Shown piece after piece: positions 1-9,613 of a stretch of DNA of 64,000 nucleotides. Location of the stretch: contig NZ_AHMM02000016.1 of NCBI RefSeq assembly GCF_000243675.2, positions 128,382-192,381 of the forward strand, read 5' to 3'. A program made the translations under genes and the position numbers. Numbering within the stretch: position 1 is the stretch's first letter; every line of letters starts with the position of its first letter. Below the pieces are notes generated by a model. It saw only the letters and a list, made by a program, of their open reading frames with translations. It was not told the origin of the DNA and searched no databases. Origin of the DNA: Leptospira inadai serovar Lyme str. 10. GTDB lineage: Bacteria; Spirochaetota; Leptospiria; Leptospirales; Leptospiraceae.

Positions 1-3000
1 AGTCAATTCCCGTAAAAAAAGACGATTCCGATAACGGTTCCGAAATTTACTCGGTCGCTTTTTCCTATCCTCTGCCTGCAAACACTGAATTTCAGCTCGT
101 ATTGCCGAAGGGAATTACCGACGATGCAGGGCGATCGTTAGAAAACGCATCTTCATTTCCGTTAACGTTTCGCACAGATGAGTATCCTCCTCTCGCAAAA
201 TTTGCGGGTGAATTCGGAATTATCGAAAGATTTCCGGAAGCACTCCTGCCGGTTACGATCCGGAATATCGAAGCTCCCGTTCAGGCAAAGCATTTGAATC
301 CTTTGGAGCCGAACGGCGGCGGGGAACTCATTCTGGAGCAATGGGCCACGCTTAAGAACCAAGGAAAGGAATTTTTGGGGAATGCGTTCGGTGGAAAGAA
401 TTCGGAAGAAAAGAAAGGAGACGGAAAAACTCTTCCAGCCAAATCGATCGTTGTCGGATCGGATCAGGTACAGGAAATTTTGTATTGGCTTCGAAGGATT
501 CCGTATTTTCGGAAAGACGAATCTATTTTTAAAAATGCTAAAGGCGGCTCTTCCTCAAAAGGATTCGGAATCCCTTCTGCGGGAGGCGAAAAACGTTTCG
601 AAGTCGTCGGAATTCCGTTGAAGAGAAACGGATTGCATATCGTAGAAATCGAAAGCGCGGTCTTAGGACGGGCTTTGGATCCCGATCAAAAACCGATGTT
701 CGTGAGGACGGCCGCGTTAGTCACGAATCTCTCTTTGCATTTTAAATGGGGGAGAGAAAATTCTCTCGTTTGGCTAACGTCTCTCGACAAGGGAGCGCCT
801 ATCGACGGAGCGGATGTATTCGTATACGATTGCGGGGCCAATCTGATTTGGAAGGGAGTCACAGGAAAGGATGGCTCGATTCTAACCAAAGATATTTCCC
901 GCGAAAGCCGCAATTGTCGGGACGTAAATAGATATAGCGATGGATATTTCCTAGTCGCCAAGAGGGGCGAGGATTTCACGTTCCTTCATACGACCTGGGA
1001 CGACGGAATCGAGCCTTGGAGATTTCAGTTAAGGCAAAACTATTACGACGGTAATTATAGATATGCGACCGTACTAGATCGTTCCCTGTTTCGGGAAGGC
1101 GAAACGGTCCGCATGAACCATATTCTTCGTTTAACAACGAGCGAGGGTTTTAGATACCCGAATCGATCCGAAATTCCTAATGCGGTTCAAATAACGCATA
1201 ATGCAACGGGGCAAGACTATCCTTTACCTGTGAATTGGTCCGAGTCTTTTTCGGCGGAGACTCAGTTTACCATCCCAAAGGAATCCGTTTTAGGCGAATA
1301 TTCCATTTATTTTTTGCTCCCCGGAGGGCGAAAAGTTTTTTCCGGTTCGTTTACTTCGGCGCAATTTCGACTTCCTCTTTTAAAAGGAGAATTGCAAGCG
1401 GACTCTTCTCAGCTTATCGCCCCGAAGGATGTCTCCGTTACCGGGCAGATCTCTTATCTTTCCGGAGGAAAAGCCGGTTTGTTACCCGTCTCCCTCCGTT
1501 CTTCCATAAAGCCTTCGGGGGGAATCCAATTCCCTTTATATCCGAATGTGGAATTCGGAAACGGAAAATCCGAGTCTTCCCAATTTCAATACGAAGCCTA
1601 CGAAGAGGATTCCGATTCCGGATCGAAGAAAAAACAGGAATATCAATTAGTTTCCTCTAAAACGGATGCTAACGGGTTTCTTTCGGAAAAAATTACGATC
1701 CCTCGGAAGTTGGACAGAGTACACTCTCTGGATCTAGAGATGGAATGGAAGGATCCGAACGGCGAGATCCAAACGGTAGCGAGAAACTTCCGATTATTGC
1801 CTTCCAAAAATCTAGTTGCGATTCGAAATGAGGATTGGGTAGCGGTCCGAAATAAGATTCGTTCCAAAGTTTTCGTTTTGGATCCGCAGGGGAATCCGGT
1901 CCCGGGAAAAAATATCACCGTTAAGGGAATTTCCGCAAAATATATTTCTCATAGAAGGCGCTTAGTCGGGGGCTTTTATTCCTATAATCATCGCCTGGAG
2001 AGAAAGGATATCGGCCAAGTATGCTCGGGAACGACGAATGAGAAGGGAATTTTAGACTGTCAGGGAGCGATCAATCAAACCGGAGAATTGTATCTAGAAG
2101 CGAAGATCGATGGGGAAGAATCCTATGCTCATACTTCCATCTGGGTTTTAGGAGAGAAAGAGCTTTGGTTCGGTTCTTCCGATAACGACAGAATGGATCT
2201 TTTTCCGGAAAGGAAAAAATACGAACCAGGAGAGATTGCACGCTTTCAGGTTCGGATGCCTTTTAAAACCGCAACCGCATTAATCACGGTCGAGAGAGAG
2301 GGAGTGTTGCGTTCTTTCGTCCAAACCTTGAGCGGCACTGATCCGAGCGTCGAAATTCCGATCGAATCCAACTACGGCCCGAATGTTTTTGTTTCCGTTC
2401 TAGCCGTCCGGGGTAGAGTCGAAGCCCCGAAACCGACAGCTCTTATCGATCTTGCCAAGCCTGCATATCGACTCGGTATGACGGAAATTCAAGTCGGCTG
2501 GCGACCGTATGAACTGGATCTGAAAGTTTTACCCGAAAAAGAGGAGTATCATCCGAGGGAAAAAGCGAAGGTTAAAATTCTTCTATCGGAGGCAAATCGA
2601 GAGTATTGGAAAAACTCGAAAATAACGTTGGCTGCCGTCGACGAGAGTTTGTTGGAGCTAAAGCCGAATCTGTCTTGGAATCTTTTAAATACGATGATGT
2701 CGCCTCGAGGAATCGACGTAACTACGTCCACAGCTCAGACATTCATCATCGGAAGAAGACATTTCGGTTTGAAGAGCCTTCCTGCCGGCGGAGGCGGCGG
2801 TAAATCCACGACCCGGGAACTTTTCGATACTCTTCTTTATTGGAAAGCGGATGCGATTCCGAACTCCAGAGGAGAAATAGAAGTCGAGATTCCTCTGAAT
2901 GATTCCTTAACCTCTTTTAGAATCGTGGCCGTAGCCAACTCAGGAACGAATCGATTCGGCACGGCTTCCGCGAATATTCGGACCAGGCAAGAAATATTAT

Positions 3001-4820
3001 CGTATGCGAGCGCGTCCCCGTTCGTTCGGGAAGGCGATAGAATTCGCCCCGGGATTTCTTTGAAAAACACCACGGCAAAATCCATCCAAGTTCAATTGCG
3101 CGTGAAGTCGAATCCGGATTTGAATCTCGCATCTAAGTCGGTAGTTCTGGCTCCGAGCGCGTCGGAAACCGTATTTTGGGAAACCGAAGTCCCGAAAGGA
3201 GTAAAGGAAATCGTATACGATTTTTCAACCGAAGCATCTTCGATTTCTTTTACCGACACATTACGATTTAAGCAAACAGTTGGTACTGCGATTCCTTTGC
3301 AGGTTCTTCAAGCTAATTTTTATCAATTAACTCCTTCCATTCAAGTTCCGGTGGAAGAGCCGACAAACGCAGAGCCAAATCGTGGAACCTTGGAAGTAAC
3401 TTTCAATTCCAGCCTTGTTGCCGGGCCTATAGCCGGTATAGAATCCTATATGGAAAAGTATCCATACTCCTGTTTGGAGCAAAAGCTATCCAAAGCTGTC
3501 TCTTTGGGCGATGAAACAAATTGGAAGGAAATCGTTCGGAGTCTACCTAAGTATTTGGACCCCGAGGGTTTGCTTCAATTTTTCCCGAATTCCTACGGAA
3601 GAGGCAGCGTCCCGTTAACCGTATATACGTTATTACTGTCTTCGGAATCCGGATGGGAGATTCCGGAATCGTCCAGGCAGGCTATGATCGGAGCGCTCAA
3701 TCGTTTTATAGACGGAACTTTGTTTCGATCCTCACCGTTAGCGACGAGCGATACGTTGTTACGAAAGATCGGTGCTATGGAAGCGGTTTCCCGATTCGGT
3801 GCAGTGGAGGCTTCGCGAATTCGTTCCATAGAAACGGATCCGAACAGGCTTCCGACGGAGACTCTCGTATCGCTCCGAAATTTATATCGAAACGCGAATT
3901 GGGATTCGGCGAAACGAAATAAGATCGACGAGGTCTTACGCTCTCGACTTCGTATCCAGGGAAGTTCCTACGAATTAGCGTCGGACGAATCGCAACTCTG
4001 GTGGTTGTTATCTTCCCGTGATGCGGCCCAAATTCGTCTATTAAATTCGATTTTAAAGGATGATACTTGGAAGGAAGATGTTCCGAAACTTTTGCGAGGA
4101 ACATTAAATCAAATTAAATTAGGACATTTTGATATCACTACCGCTAACGCTTTCGCAATACTTGCCTTAAAAAAATATCGTAGTTCCTTCGAATCATCCC
4201 AAGTCAAAGGGACTGCAAAGGCCTCCTTTGCCTCCGGAGAGGCCGCTTTCGATTGGAAGAGCCAGGACGGTCGGGTGGAATTTTCTCTTCCGAAAGGAAA
4301 ATCGAATTTAAAACTCAGCCACGAAGGAAGCGGTTCTCCGTATGCGTACGTAAAAACCTCCTCTGCAATCCCTCTTTCCTCTCCGTTAAGCAGCGGATTG
4401 AGAATTCAGAAGGAGATCCTGGACGAGTCCGGTAAGCCGAAATCCAGCTTTAAAGAAGGGGATATCGTTCGCGTTCGTTTGAAACTTCGTTCGGAATTCT
4501 CCATCTCTTGGCTGGCCTTGCGGGACCCGATTCCGGCCGGCGCAACCATTCTAGGTTCCGGTTTGTCTAGAGATTCGGCAATGCTGACTTCAAACACGGC
4601 TACGAATTGGTGGGACGGTCCCTCCTTTGTAGAACGAAAGTTCGAAGGCATTACGGCTTATTACGAGTTGTTTTATCCTGGCGAAGCGACTTACGAATAT
4701 GTTTATCGAATCAATTCTCCCGGGGTCTTTACTTTGCCACCGACCCGAGCGGAAGCTATGTATCAACCGGAGATATTCGCCGCCAATCCTAACATTACGA
4801 TGCCGGTCGATAATCCTTAG
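1..4820 (+). CDS. Bacterial alpha-2-macroglobulin family protein (5' partial)
   Basis: The reading frame is open from base 3, so the gene begins before the window; the TTG at 102 is only an internal codon. About 1600 residues are visible. They contain repeated beta-rich MG-type segments, an MG2-like stretch, and the thioester motif YPYSCLEQ at about 3459-3482 (Cys-Leu-Glu-Gln, the C-x-E-Q pattern), followed by the alpha-helical thioester domain and a C-terminal receptor-binding-like domain with AYYELFYPGEATYEY. In bacteria such proteins act in the periplasm as protease traps that covalently bind attacking proteases. The gene ends 11 bases before the ATG of pbpC. This matches the known yfhM-pbpC pairing of protease trapping with peptidoglycan repair. 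The intact CxEQ suggests the thioester-forming class. The signal peptide or lipobox lies outside the window. Confidence 0.93.
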   Translation, partial: SIPVKKDDSDNGSEIYSVAFSYPLPANTEFQLVLPKGITDDAGRSLENASSFPLTFRTDEYPPLAKFAGEFGIIERFPEALLPVTIRNIEAPVQAKHLNPLEPNGGGELILEQWATLKNQGKEFLGNAFGGKNSEEKKGDGKTLPAKSIVVGSDQVQEILYWLRRIPYFRKDESIFKNAKGGSSSKGFGIPSAGGEKRFEVVGIPLKRNGLHIVEIESAVLGRALDPDQKPMFVRTAALVTNLSLHFKWGRENSLVWLTSLDKGAPIDGADVFVYDCGANLIWKGVTGKDGSILTKDISRESRNCRDVNRYSDGYFLVAKRGEDFTFLHTTWDDGIEPWRFQLRQNYYDGNYRYATVLDRSLFREGETVRMNHILRLTTSEGFRYPNRSEIPNAVQITHNATGQDYPLPVNWSESFSAETQFTIPKESVLGEYSIYFLLPGGRKVFSGSFTSAQFRLPLLKGELQADSSQLIAPKDVSVTGQISYLSGGKAGLLPVSLRSSIKPSGGIQFPLYPNVEFGNGKSESSQFQYEAYEEDSDSGSKKKQEYQLVSSKTDANGFLSEKITIPRKLDRVHSLDLEMEWKDPNGEIQTVARNFRLLPSKNLVAIRNEDWVAVRNKIRSKVFVLDPQGNPVPGKNITVKGISAKYISHRRRLVGGFYSYNHRLERKDIGQVCSGTTNEKGILDCQGAINQTGELYLEAKIDGEESYAHTSIWVLGEKELWFGSSDNDRMDLFPERKKYEPGEIARFQVRMPFKTATALITVEREGVLRSFVQTLSGTDPSVEIPIESNYGPNVFVSVLAVRGRVEAPKPTALIDLAKPAYRLGMTEIQVGWRPYELDLKVLPEKEEYHPREKAKVKILLSEANREYWKNSKITLAAVDESLLELKPNLSWNLLNTMMSPRGIDVTTSTAQTFIIGRRHFGLKSLPAGGGGGKSTTRELFDTLLYWKADAIPNSRGEIEVEIPLNDSLTSFRIVAVANSGTNRFGTASANIRTRQEILSYASASPFVREGDRIRPGISLKNTTAKSIQVQLRVKSNPDLNLASKSVVLAPSASETVFWETEVPKGVKEIVYDFSTEASSISFTDTLRFKQTVGTAIPLQVLQANFYQLTPSIQVPVEEPTNAEPNRGTLEVTFNSSLVAGPIAGIESYMEKYPYSCLEQKLSKAVSLGDETNWKEIVRSLPKYLDPEGLLQFFPNSYGRGSVPLTVYTLLLSSESGWEIPESSRQAMIGALNRFIDGTLFRSSPLATSDTLLRKIGAMEAVSRFGAVEASRIRSIETDPNRLPTETLVSLRNLYRNANWDSAKRNKIDEVLRSRLRIQGSSYELASDESQLWWLLSSRDAAQIRLLNSILKDDTWKEDVPKLLRGTLNQIKLGHFDITTANAFAILALKKYRSSFESSQVKGTAKASFASGEAAFDWKSQDGRVEFSLPKGKSNLKLSHEGSGSPYAYVKTSSAIPLSSPLSSGLRIQKEILDESGKPKSSFKEGDIVRVRLKLRSEFSISWLALRDPIPAGATILGSGLSRDSAMLTSNTATNWWDGPSFVERKFEGITAYYELFYPGEATYEYVYRINSPGVFTLPPTRAEAMYQPEIFAANPNITMPVDNP

Positions 4821-4831
4821 GGTATTTGCGG

Positions 4832-6952
4832 ATGATTCGCTTCCGTTACTTTTTTCTGATATTCCTCGGAGTTCCCTGCCTGGGACAGGGATTGCCGAAA
4901 GAATTTATAAGCGAAGTCCAAGCCGGGAAGGTTCCTAGTTTTCGAGAACTGCAAAGCGTATACGAACCGTCCGAAGGCACTCTCTTGGATCGGAACGGAG
5001 AGCATTTGCATCGATTAAGATTGGACCATACCGTTCGTCGTTTGGCTTGGACGGCCACCTCCGAAGTTCCCGAATCTTTTATTTTATCGATCCTGGCTCA
5101 AGAAGATAAACGCTTTCCGTTCCATCGAGGAGTCGATTATAAGGCGATCCTGGGAGCCGTTCGGGATCGAATGTTTGGAGGAAAGAAGAGGGGCGCGAGT
5201 ACGATTACGATGCAATTGGCGGGATTTCTTTTGGGCTCGAAGCCCGGCCAAAGATCGTACACGGAAAAATGGAATCAAATGATTTTAGCCTGGAAGATAG
5301 AGGAGCGATGGTCAAAAGCCGAGATCGCAGAATCCTATTTTAACATGGTTCCGTTTAAAGGTGAATTTGTAGGAATTCGAGCCGCTTCGCGCGGGGTTTT
5401 CGGGGTCGACCCGTCCTCCCTTTCTTCGGAAGAGGCGGTGTTACTCGTCGCGCTTCTTCCAAATCCGAATATTCGATCTTTCGAATGGGGTCGGCGCGGG
5501 TGTAGGCTTTCGGAAGCCATAGGTTCCAAGAACTTATGCGAACCGTTAAAAGAAACGGTTGCTAATTTAAAAAAACGTAAAGTATTTTGGAATACCGAAT
5601 CTTCCTTGGCATATCACGCGGCGAGACGCATATTAGTTCATCGAGAAATAAACGGCTATAAATCGGGAACCGTTCGATCCACATTGGATGCACGAAGCCA
5701 GGCGGCGGCGGAAGAGTCGATGAATCGGGTTCTTTCCGCGATTCAAGAACGCAATGTGAAGGAGGCGAGTATATTGGCGATCGAGAATCGGACCGGAGCG
5801 ATCCTGGTCTATTTGGGCAATTCCAAACTTTCGAAAGATAATTATTTTGTGGACGCGATTCAAGCCAGACGACAGGCAGGTTCGACTTTAAAGCCTTTTT
5901 TATACGCTCTCGCTTTTGAAAAAAATTTACTCACGCCGGAATCGATTTTGACGGACTTGCCTCGAGAATGGGAATTGATCGGCGGGTCGTATCGTCCTAC
6001 CAATTATGAGGATAGATATTTCGGATCGGTTCCGGCTAAAATTGCCTTGGCTTCTTCGTTAAATATTCCGGCAGTGCAAGTATTGGATTGGACGGGGGTT
6101 CCGGAATTCGTTTCTCGTTTAGGAGAATTAGGTTTTGATAAACTTCGCAATCCTGATTTCTACGGGTTGTCTTTGGCTCTCGGCACCGCGGATATCACGT
6201 TATGGGAATTAGTGAATGCATACAGAACTTTATCGAACGAAGGCTACTGGAGCGAGCCGACTTTCGACCCGCAGGAAGCTTTCAGCAACGCCGAGGCTTG
6301 GGATAGCGAGCGTAATACTCGATTTAGAAAAGTTTATTCGAAAGAGGTAGCACAAACGATCCGGGATATACTCTCATCCCGCGACAACAGATCTCTAAGT
6401 TTCGGTTGGGAAAACCATTTATCCACCAAATTTTTCTCCTTTGCTAAGACGGGGACCTCTCAAGATATGCGGGATAATTGGTGCGTCGGTTCGAGCGGCA
6501 ATTATACGGTGGGTGTTTGGGTCGGGAATATGGACGGGGAGCCGATGCACGAGGTTAGCGGCGTTACGGGAGCGGCGCCTCTTTGGAAGGAGGTCATACA
6601 ATCGCTGGAAGAGAGGCGGCCTTCTTCTAACCAAGAGGTTCATACGGTTCGATCCAGTAACCCGAATCGGAAACTTTCGGTGGGATTAGGGAATGCGGAA
6701 ATGCCGAAAATTCTTTACCCGGAAACCGGAAGCCTCTTTGCACTGGATCCGGAAATCCCCGAAGAGAATGAAAGGATTCGGTTTGAAGCGAGAACTAATT
6801 CGAAGCGAGTGGAATGGATTTTAAACGGATCGGTATTAGAATCCTCCTCTTCGAATATCTATGATTGGAAACCGAAGCGGGGAAGTTTTATTCTTTCCGT
6901 CCGAATCAACGGATCTCGGATCTCGGATACGGTGGCATTTCAAGTCAGGTAA
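4832..6952 (+). CDS. pbpC: Penicillin-binding protein 1C, bifunctional transglycosylase/transpeptidase
   Basis: About 706 residues, starting with a hydrophobic signal-anchor (FFLIFLGVPCLG). The ATG at 4832 is preferred over the TTG at 4826 because the hydrophobic segment starts directly after it. Glycosyltransferase (GT51) motifs are clear: AQEDKRFPFHRG with its catalytic Glu near residue 90, then GASTITMQLAG. The transpeptidase domain has the SxxK motif in AGSTLKPF (about residue 350), an SxN motif in SSLNIPAV (about 408) and KTGT (about 538). The last 90 residues match the PBP1C-type C-terminal beta domain. It polymerises and cross-links peptidoglycan on the outer face of the inner membrane. 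The 11-base gap after the alpha-2-macroglobulin gene implies co-transcription, as in other bacteria where the pair is thought to seal wall damage after outer-membrane breach. Confidence 0.93.
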   Translation: MIRFRYFFLIFLGVPCLGQGLPKEFISEVQAGKVPSFRELQSVYEPSEGTLLDRNGEHLHRLRLDHTVRRLAWTATSEVPESFILSILAQEDKRFPFHRGVDYKAILGAVRDRMFGGKKRGASTITMQLAGFLLGSKPGQRSYTEKWNQMILAWKIEERWSKAEIAESYFNMVPFKGEFVGIRAASRGVFGVDPSSLSSEEAVLLVALLPNPNIRSFEWGRRGCRLSEAIGSKNLCEPLKETVANLKKRKVFWNTESSLAYHAARRILVHREINGYKSGTVRSTLDARSQAAAEESMNRVLSAIQERNVKEASILAIENRTGAILVYLGNSKLSKDNYFVDAIQARRQAGSTLKPFLYALAFEKNLLTPESILTDLPREWELIGGSYRPTNYEDRYFGSVPAKIALASSLNIPAVQVLDWTGVPEFVSRLGELGFDKLRNPDFYGLSLALGTADITLWELVNAYRTLSNEGYWSEPTFDPQEAFSNAEAWDSERNTRFRKVYSKEVAQTIRDILSSRDNRSLSFGWENHLSTKFFSFAKTGTSQDMRDNWCVGSSGNYTVGVWVGNMDGEPMHEVSGVTGAAPLWKEVIQSLEERRPSSNQEVHTVRSSNPNRKLSVGLGNAEMPKILYPETGSLFALDPEIPEENERIRFEARTNSKRVEWILNGSVLESSSSNIYDWKPKRGSFILSVRINGSRISDTVAFQVR

Positions 6953-7026
6953 AGAGGTATTCAAGAGAGCGGAAAAAATCCTTTTAGAACGGAGATTGAA
7001 GTCCAATTTAGGTATAGGAATATTGC

Positions 7027-7830
7027 ATGACGATGGAAAGAAACCGTTCCGAAACCTACTTGTTGTCCCCTGAATTGGAGGAAGCCGTTCGAGTCTCGGA
7101 AATTACCTCTCGTCCCCTTCTATTAAAGGGTGAACCCGGAACCGGAAAGTCTCTGCTTGCCGAGTATCTGTCCAGCAAATTGAAACGTAGACTTTATACC
7201 TGGCACGTCAAATCCACATCGCAAGCTAAAGAAGGTCTATATTTCTACGATGCTGTTTCGCGTTTGAACGACTCCAGGTTTACCGAGGACAAGGATAAAG
7301 TACGGAATATAGAAAATTATATTCGGCTAGGGGCGTTGGGCGAAGCTTTTGAATCCGCGGAACCTGCCGTAGTTCTTATAGACGAAATCGATAAGGCGGA
7401 TATCGAATTTCCGAACGATCTTCTTCTCGAATTGGATCGGATGGAATTCGTCGTTCAAGAGACCGGCCGTCTAGTCAAAGCCGAAGTTCGCCCTTTAACA
7501 ATTATCACTTCCAATAACGAAAAGGAACTACCGGCAGCCTTTTTAAGGAGATGCATTTTTCATTATATCGATTTTCCGGATCCAGCCTTTATGAGTGAGA
7601 TCGTTAAATCCCATTTTCCTAAAATAAATACCGAACTTATTAGGAGGGCCTTGGAGGCATTCTATGTCATCCGAAGGATGGATGATATGAAGAAAAAGCC
7701 CGGAACGAGCGAACTTTTGGATTGGATCCAAATACTGGTCCATATGGGAGCTAAACTTCCCGAGGAAGGAAATATTCCGTTTCTCGGCGCGCTGGTGAAG
7801 AACGAGGAAGATTTGCGTTTATTCCGATAA
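7027..7830 (+). CDS. MoxR-type AAA+ ATPase
   Basis: 267 residues. Walker A is GEPGTGKS (about residues 36-43) and Walker B is VVLIDEIDKAD. A later TSNNEKELPAAFLRRC segment is the sensor/arginine-finger region of the MoxR clade (AAA_5-like). MoxR ATPases act as chaperones that load or mature partner proteins. The partner is usually encoded next door and carries a von Willebrand A (MIDAS) domain, as here: the VWA gene starts 10 bases after this stop. Upstream is pbpC, 74 bases away on the same strand, so the pair may share its transcript. The substrate complex is unknown. The ATG start is weakly supported because no strong Shine-Dalgarno sequence is visible. Confidence 0.9.
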   Translation: MTMERNRSETYLLSPELEEAVRVSEITSRPLLLKGEPGTGKSLLAEYLSSKLKRRLYTWHVKSTSQAKEGLYFYDAVSRLNDSRFTEDKDKVRNIENYIRLGALGEAFESAEPAVVLIDEIDKADIEFPNDLLLELDRMEFVVQETGRLVKAEVRPLTIITSNNEKELPAAFLRRCIFHYIDFPDPAFMSEIVKSHFPKINTELIRRALEAFYVIRRMDDMKKKPGTSELLDWIQILVHMGAKLPEEGNIPFLGALVKNEEDLRLFR

Positions 7831-7840
7831 AGGTATCGTT

Positions 7841-9031
7841 TTGTTTTTTCCATTTTTTTACAGACTCAAAGCCGCAGGTCTTCCGCTCTCCACGATCGAA
7901 TTACTCGATTTTCTAAATGCGACGGAGGGATTGACCGCTAGCAAACCTTATTTGACTTTGGAAGAATTTTATCGGGTCTCGAGACTTTGCTTAATCAAAG
8001 ACGTCAAACACTATGATTCTTTCGATCGGATATTTTCGGAAATGTTCGGAGAACGAGGAGTATTAAGAGAATCTCTGCGACAGGAGATTCTGGACTGGCT
8101 TTCGCAAATATTCAATAATCCGAATAAACTTCCGCCTAGTTTAATTCCTCCCGAAAAACTTTGGGAAGAGTTCTTGGATCGCTTGAAAAATCAAAAAGGC
8201 GAGCACCATGGCGGCAATAAATGGATCGGTACCGGCGGTTCTTCCCCGTTCGGTCATGGCGGCGTCAATCCCGGTGGAATCCGAATCGGCGGGGAAGGTG
8301 GCGGTAAGTCGGCGATCTTTCAGGCGATGGAAAGACGCTACAAGGATTATCGTACTGACGAGCAGTTGGATGTGCGCCAAATCAAAGTAGCCTTAAAAAG
8401 ACTCAGAAATCTGAGAAAGGAAGGCATTCCGGAATTTGATCTCGTGAAGACTGTCGACGCAACATGCCGAAATGCGGGCGACACCGAATTGGTTTTTGAA
8501 CGGACTAGAAAAAACGGAATCAAGGTATTATTATTGATGGACACGGGCGGCAGCATGACTCCGTATGCGGATAGGGTAAGTAAACTCTTTTCGGCAAGCC
8601 ATCAGGTGAATCATTTTAAGGAATTCGGATACTATTATTTTCACAATTCGGTATACGATTGCGTCTATCCAAAAGGAGATTTGAGGCATCCGATTCCGTT
8701 AAAGTCGGTCTTCAAGAAGCATAAGGAAGATACGAAAGTAATCCTCGTAGGGGACGCATATATGGCTCCTTACGAATTGACGGATCCGGCGTACGGTTTC
8801 TATCATTCGAGATTTAGATCCGATCATCGTCTTCCCGATGAGCCGAAATCAGGGTTGGATAGCTTTAAGAAAATCAAAGATCATTTTCACGACAGCATTT
8901 GGATGAACCCGGAACCGGAACGTTATTGGGATGCTCCCACGATATACGAACTCAAGAAAGTTTTTCCTATGTTTTTTCTGAGCGTGGATGGGTTGGAAAC
9001 AGGGATTCGCAAATTACTGAACCAACTGTGA
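7841..9031 (+). CDS. VWA-domain (CoxE-like) partner of the MoxR ATPase
   Basis: 396 residues, probably starting at the TTG at 7841 and directly downstream of the MoxR gene. A glycine-rich low-complexity stretch at about residues 125-155 separates a helical N-terminal half from the C-terminal VWA domain. The MIDAS metal site is recognisable as DTGGS in LLLMDTGGSMTPY (about residues 230-242). The YYYFHNSVYDCVYP segment that follows and LVGDAYMAPYEL are typical of CoxE-like VWA proteins. MoxR/VWA pairs work together to remodel or insert cofactors into a client complex. No client enzyme (for example a CO dehydrogenase) is encoded nearby, so its target stays open. There is no signal peptide, so it is probably cytoplasmic. 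Confidence 0.88.
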   Translation: MFFPFFYRLKAAGLPLSTIELLDFLNATEGLTASKPYLTLEEFYRVSRLCLIKDVKHYDSFDRIFSEMFGERGVLRESLRQEILDWLSQIFNNPNKLPPSLIPPEKLWEEFLDRLKNQKGEHHGGNKWIGTGGSSPFGHGGVNPGGIRIGGEGGGKSAIFQAMERRYKDYRTDEQLDVRQIKVALKRLRNLRKEGIPEFDLVKTVDATCRNAGDTELVFERTRKNGIKVLLLMDTGGSMTPYADRVSKLFSASHQVNHFKEFGYYYFHNSVYDCVYPKGDLRHPIPLKSVFKKHKEDTKVILVGDAYMAPYELTDPAYGFYHSRFRSDHRLPDEPKSGLDSFKKIKDHFHDSIWMNPEPERYWDAPTIYELKKVFPMFFLSVDGLETGIRKLLNQL

Positions 9032-9047
9032 TAAATGCATTAATATT

Positions 9048-9602
9048 TTATCTTAATAGAAAGGAAAATTCGATTTCGACTTCCTCTTTCGCTTTTGCGA
9101 ACAGCAGACTAGGTGGACTAATCCGATACTCTCCCATTTTGATCTGAAATTTCCCGGAAACTTCGATCTGACCATTGCTGGAAGAAATATTGGCCCTGGT
9201 TTTTACGGGTTTTGTTACGCCATTTACGGTTAAATTTCCGCTTACAAACCAGCCTCCCTCAGTTACATCGATGGAAGTGGAGGAAAATGAAACGCTCTGA
9301 ATTTCGGGAAACCCGAGGCTCTCGAGAATATGGGAGTCGCGGTTTTCGTCGCCGGATCTGAATTCCTTCAGAGGAGCCTCTATCTTTACGGCTTTAGGAA
9401 GTTGTATGCCGTTCGCGCCGGTTGAATAAGTCGTCGGAGTGATATTCACTTCACCGCAAACCCCATTGACGGTCTTAAACGGATGGATGACGGTGAACTT
9501 CAAAGTCTTTTGAGAGATTTTTAAATCTTCTGATCTTAAGCTTATCGGGAAGATAAGACCGAATACAAGGAAAATCGATGCGATGCCGAAAATACGTTTC
9601 AT
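9048..9602 (-). CDS. YceI-family periplasmic protein
   Basis: 184 residues starting at the ATG at 9602, with AAGGA 8 bases upstream. A signal peptide is visible (KRIFGIASIFLVFGLIFPISLRS), so the protein is exported. The mature part has the YceI beta-barrel pattern: an opening LKFTVIHPFKTVNG strand, the FRSGDENRDSHIL segment, SVSFSSTSIDV, and GNLTVNGVTKPVKTRANI. YceI-like proteins form lipocalin-like barrels that bind polyisoprenoid or other amphiphilic chains in the periplasm. The open frame continues upstream to 9761 without support and overlaps the neighbouring gene. The upstream gene (9614-10354) is 11 bases away on the same strand and encodes a multi-histidine membrane protein. That recalls the yceJ-yceI (cytochrome b561-like plus YceI) arrangement. 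Confidence 0.88.
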   Translation of the reverse strand: MKRIFGIASIFLVFGLIFPISLRSEDLKISQKTLKFTVIHPFKTVNGVCGEVNITPTTYSTGANGIQLPKAVKIEAPLKEFRSGDENRDSHILESLGFPEIQSVSFSSTSIDVTEGGWFVSGNLTVNGVTKPVKTRANISSSNGQIEVSGKFQIKMGEYRISPPSLLFAKAKEEVEIEFSFLLR

Positions 9603-9613
9603 GAGTCTAATCC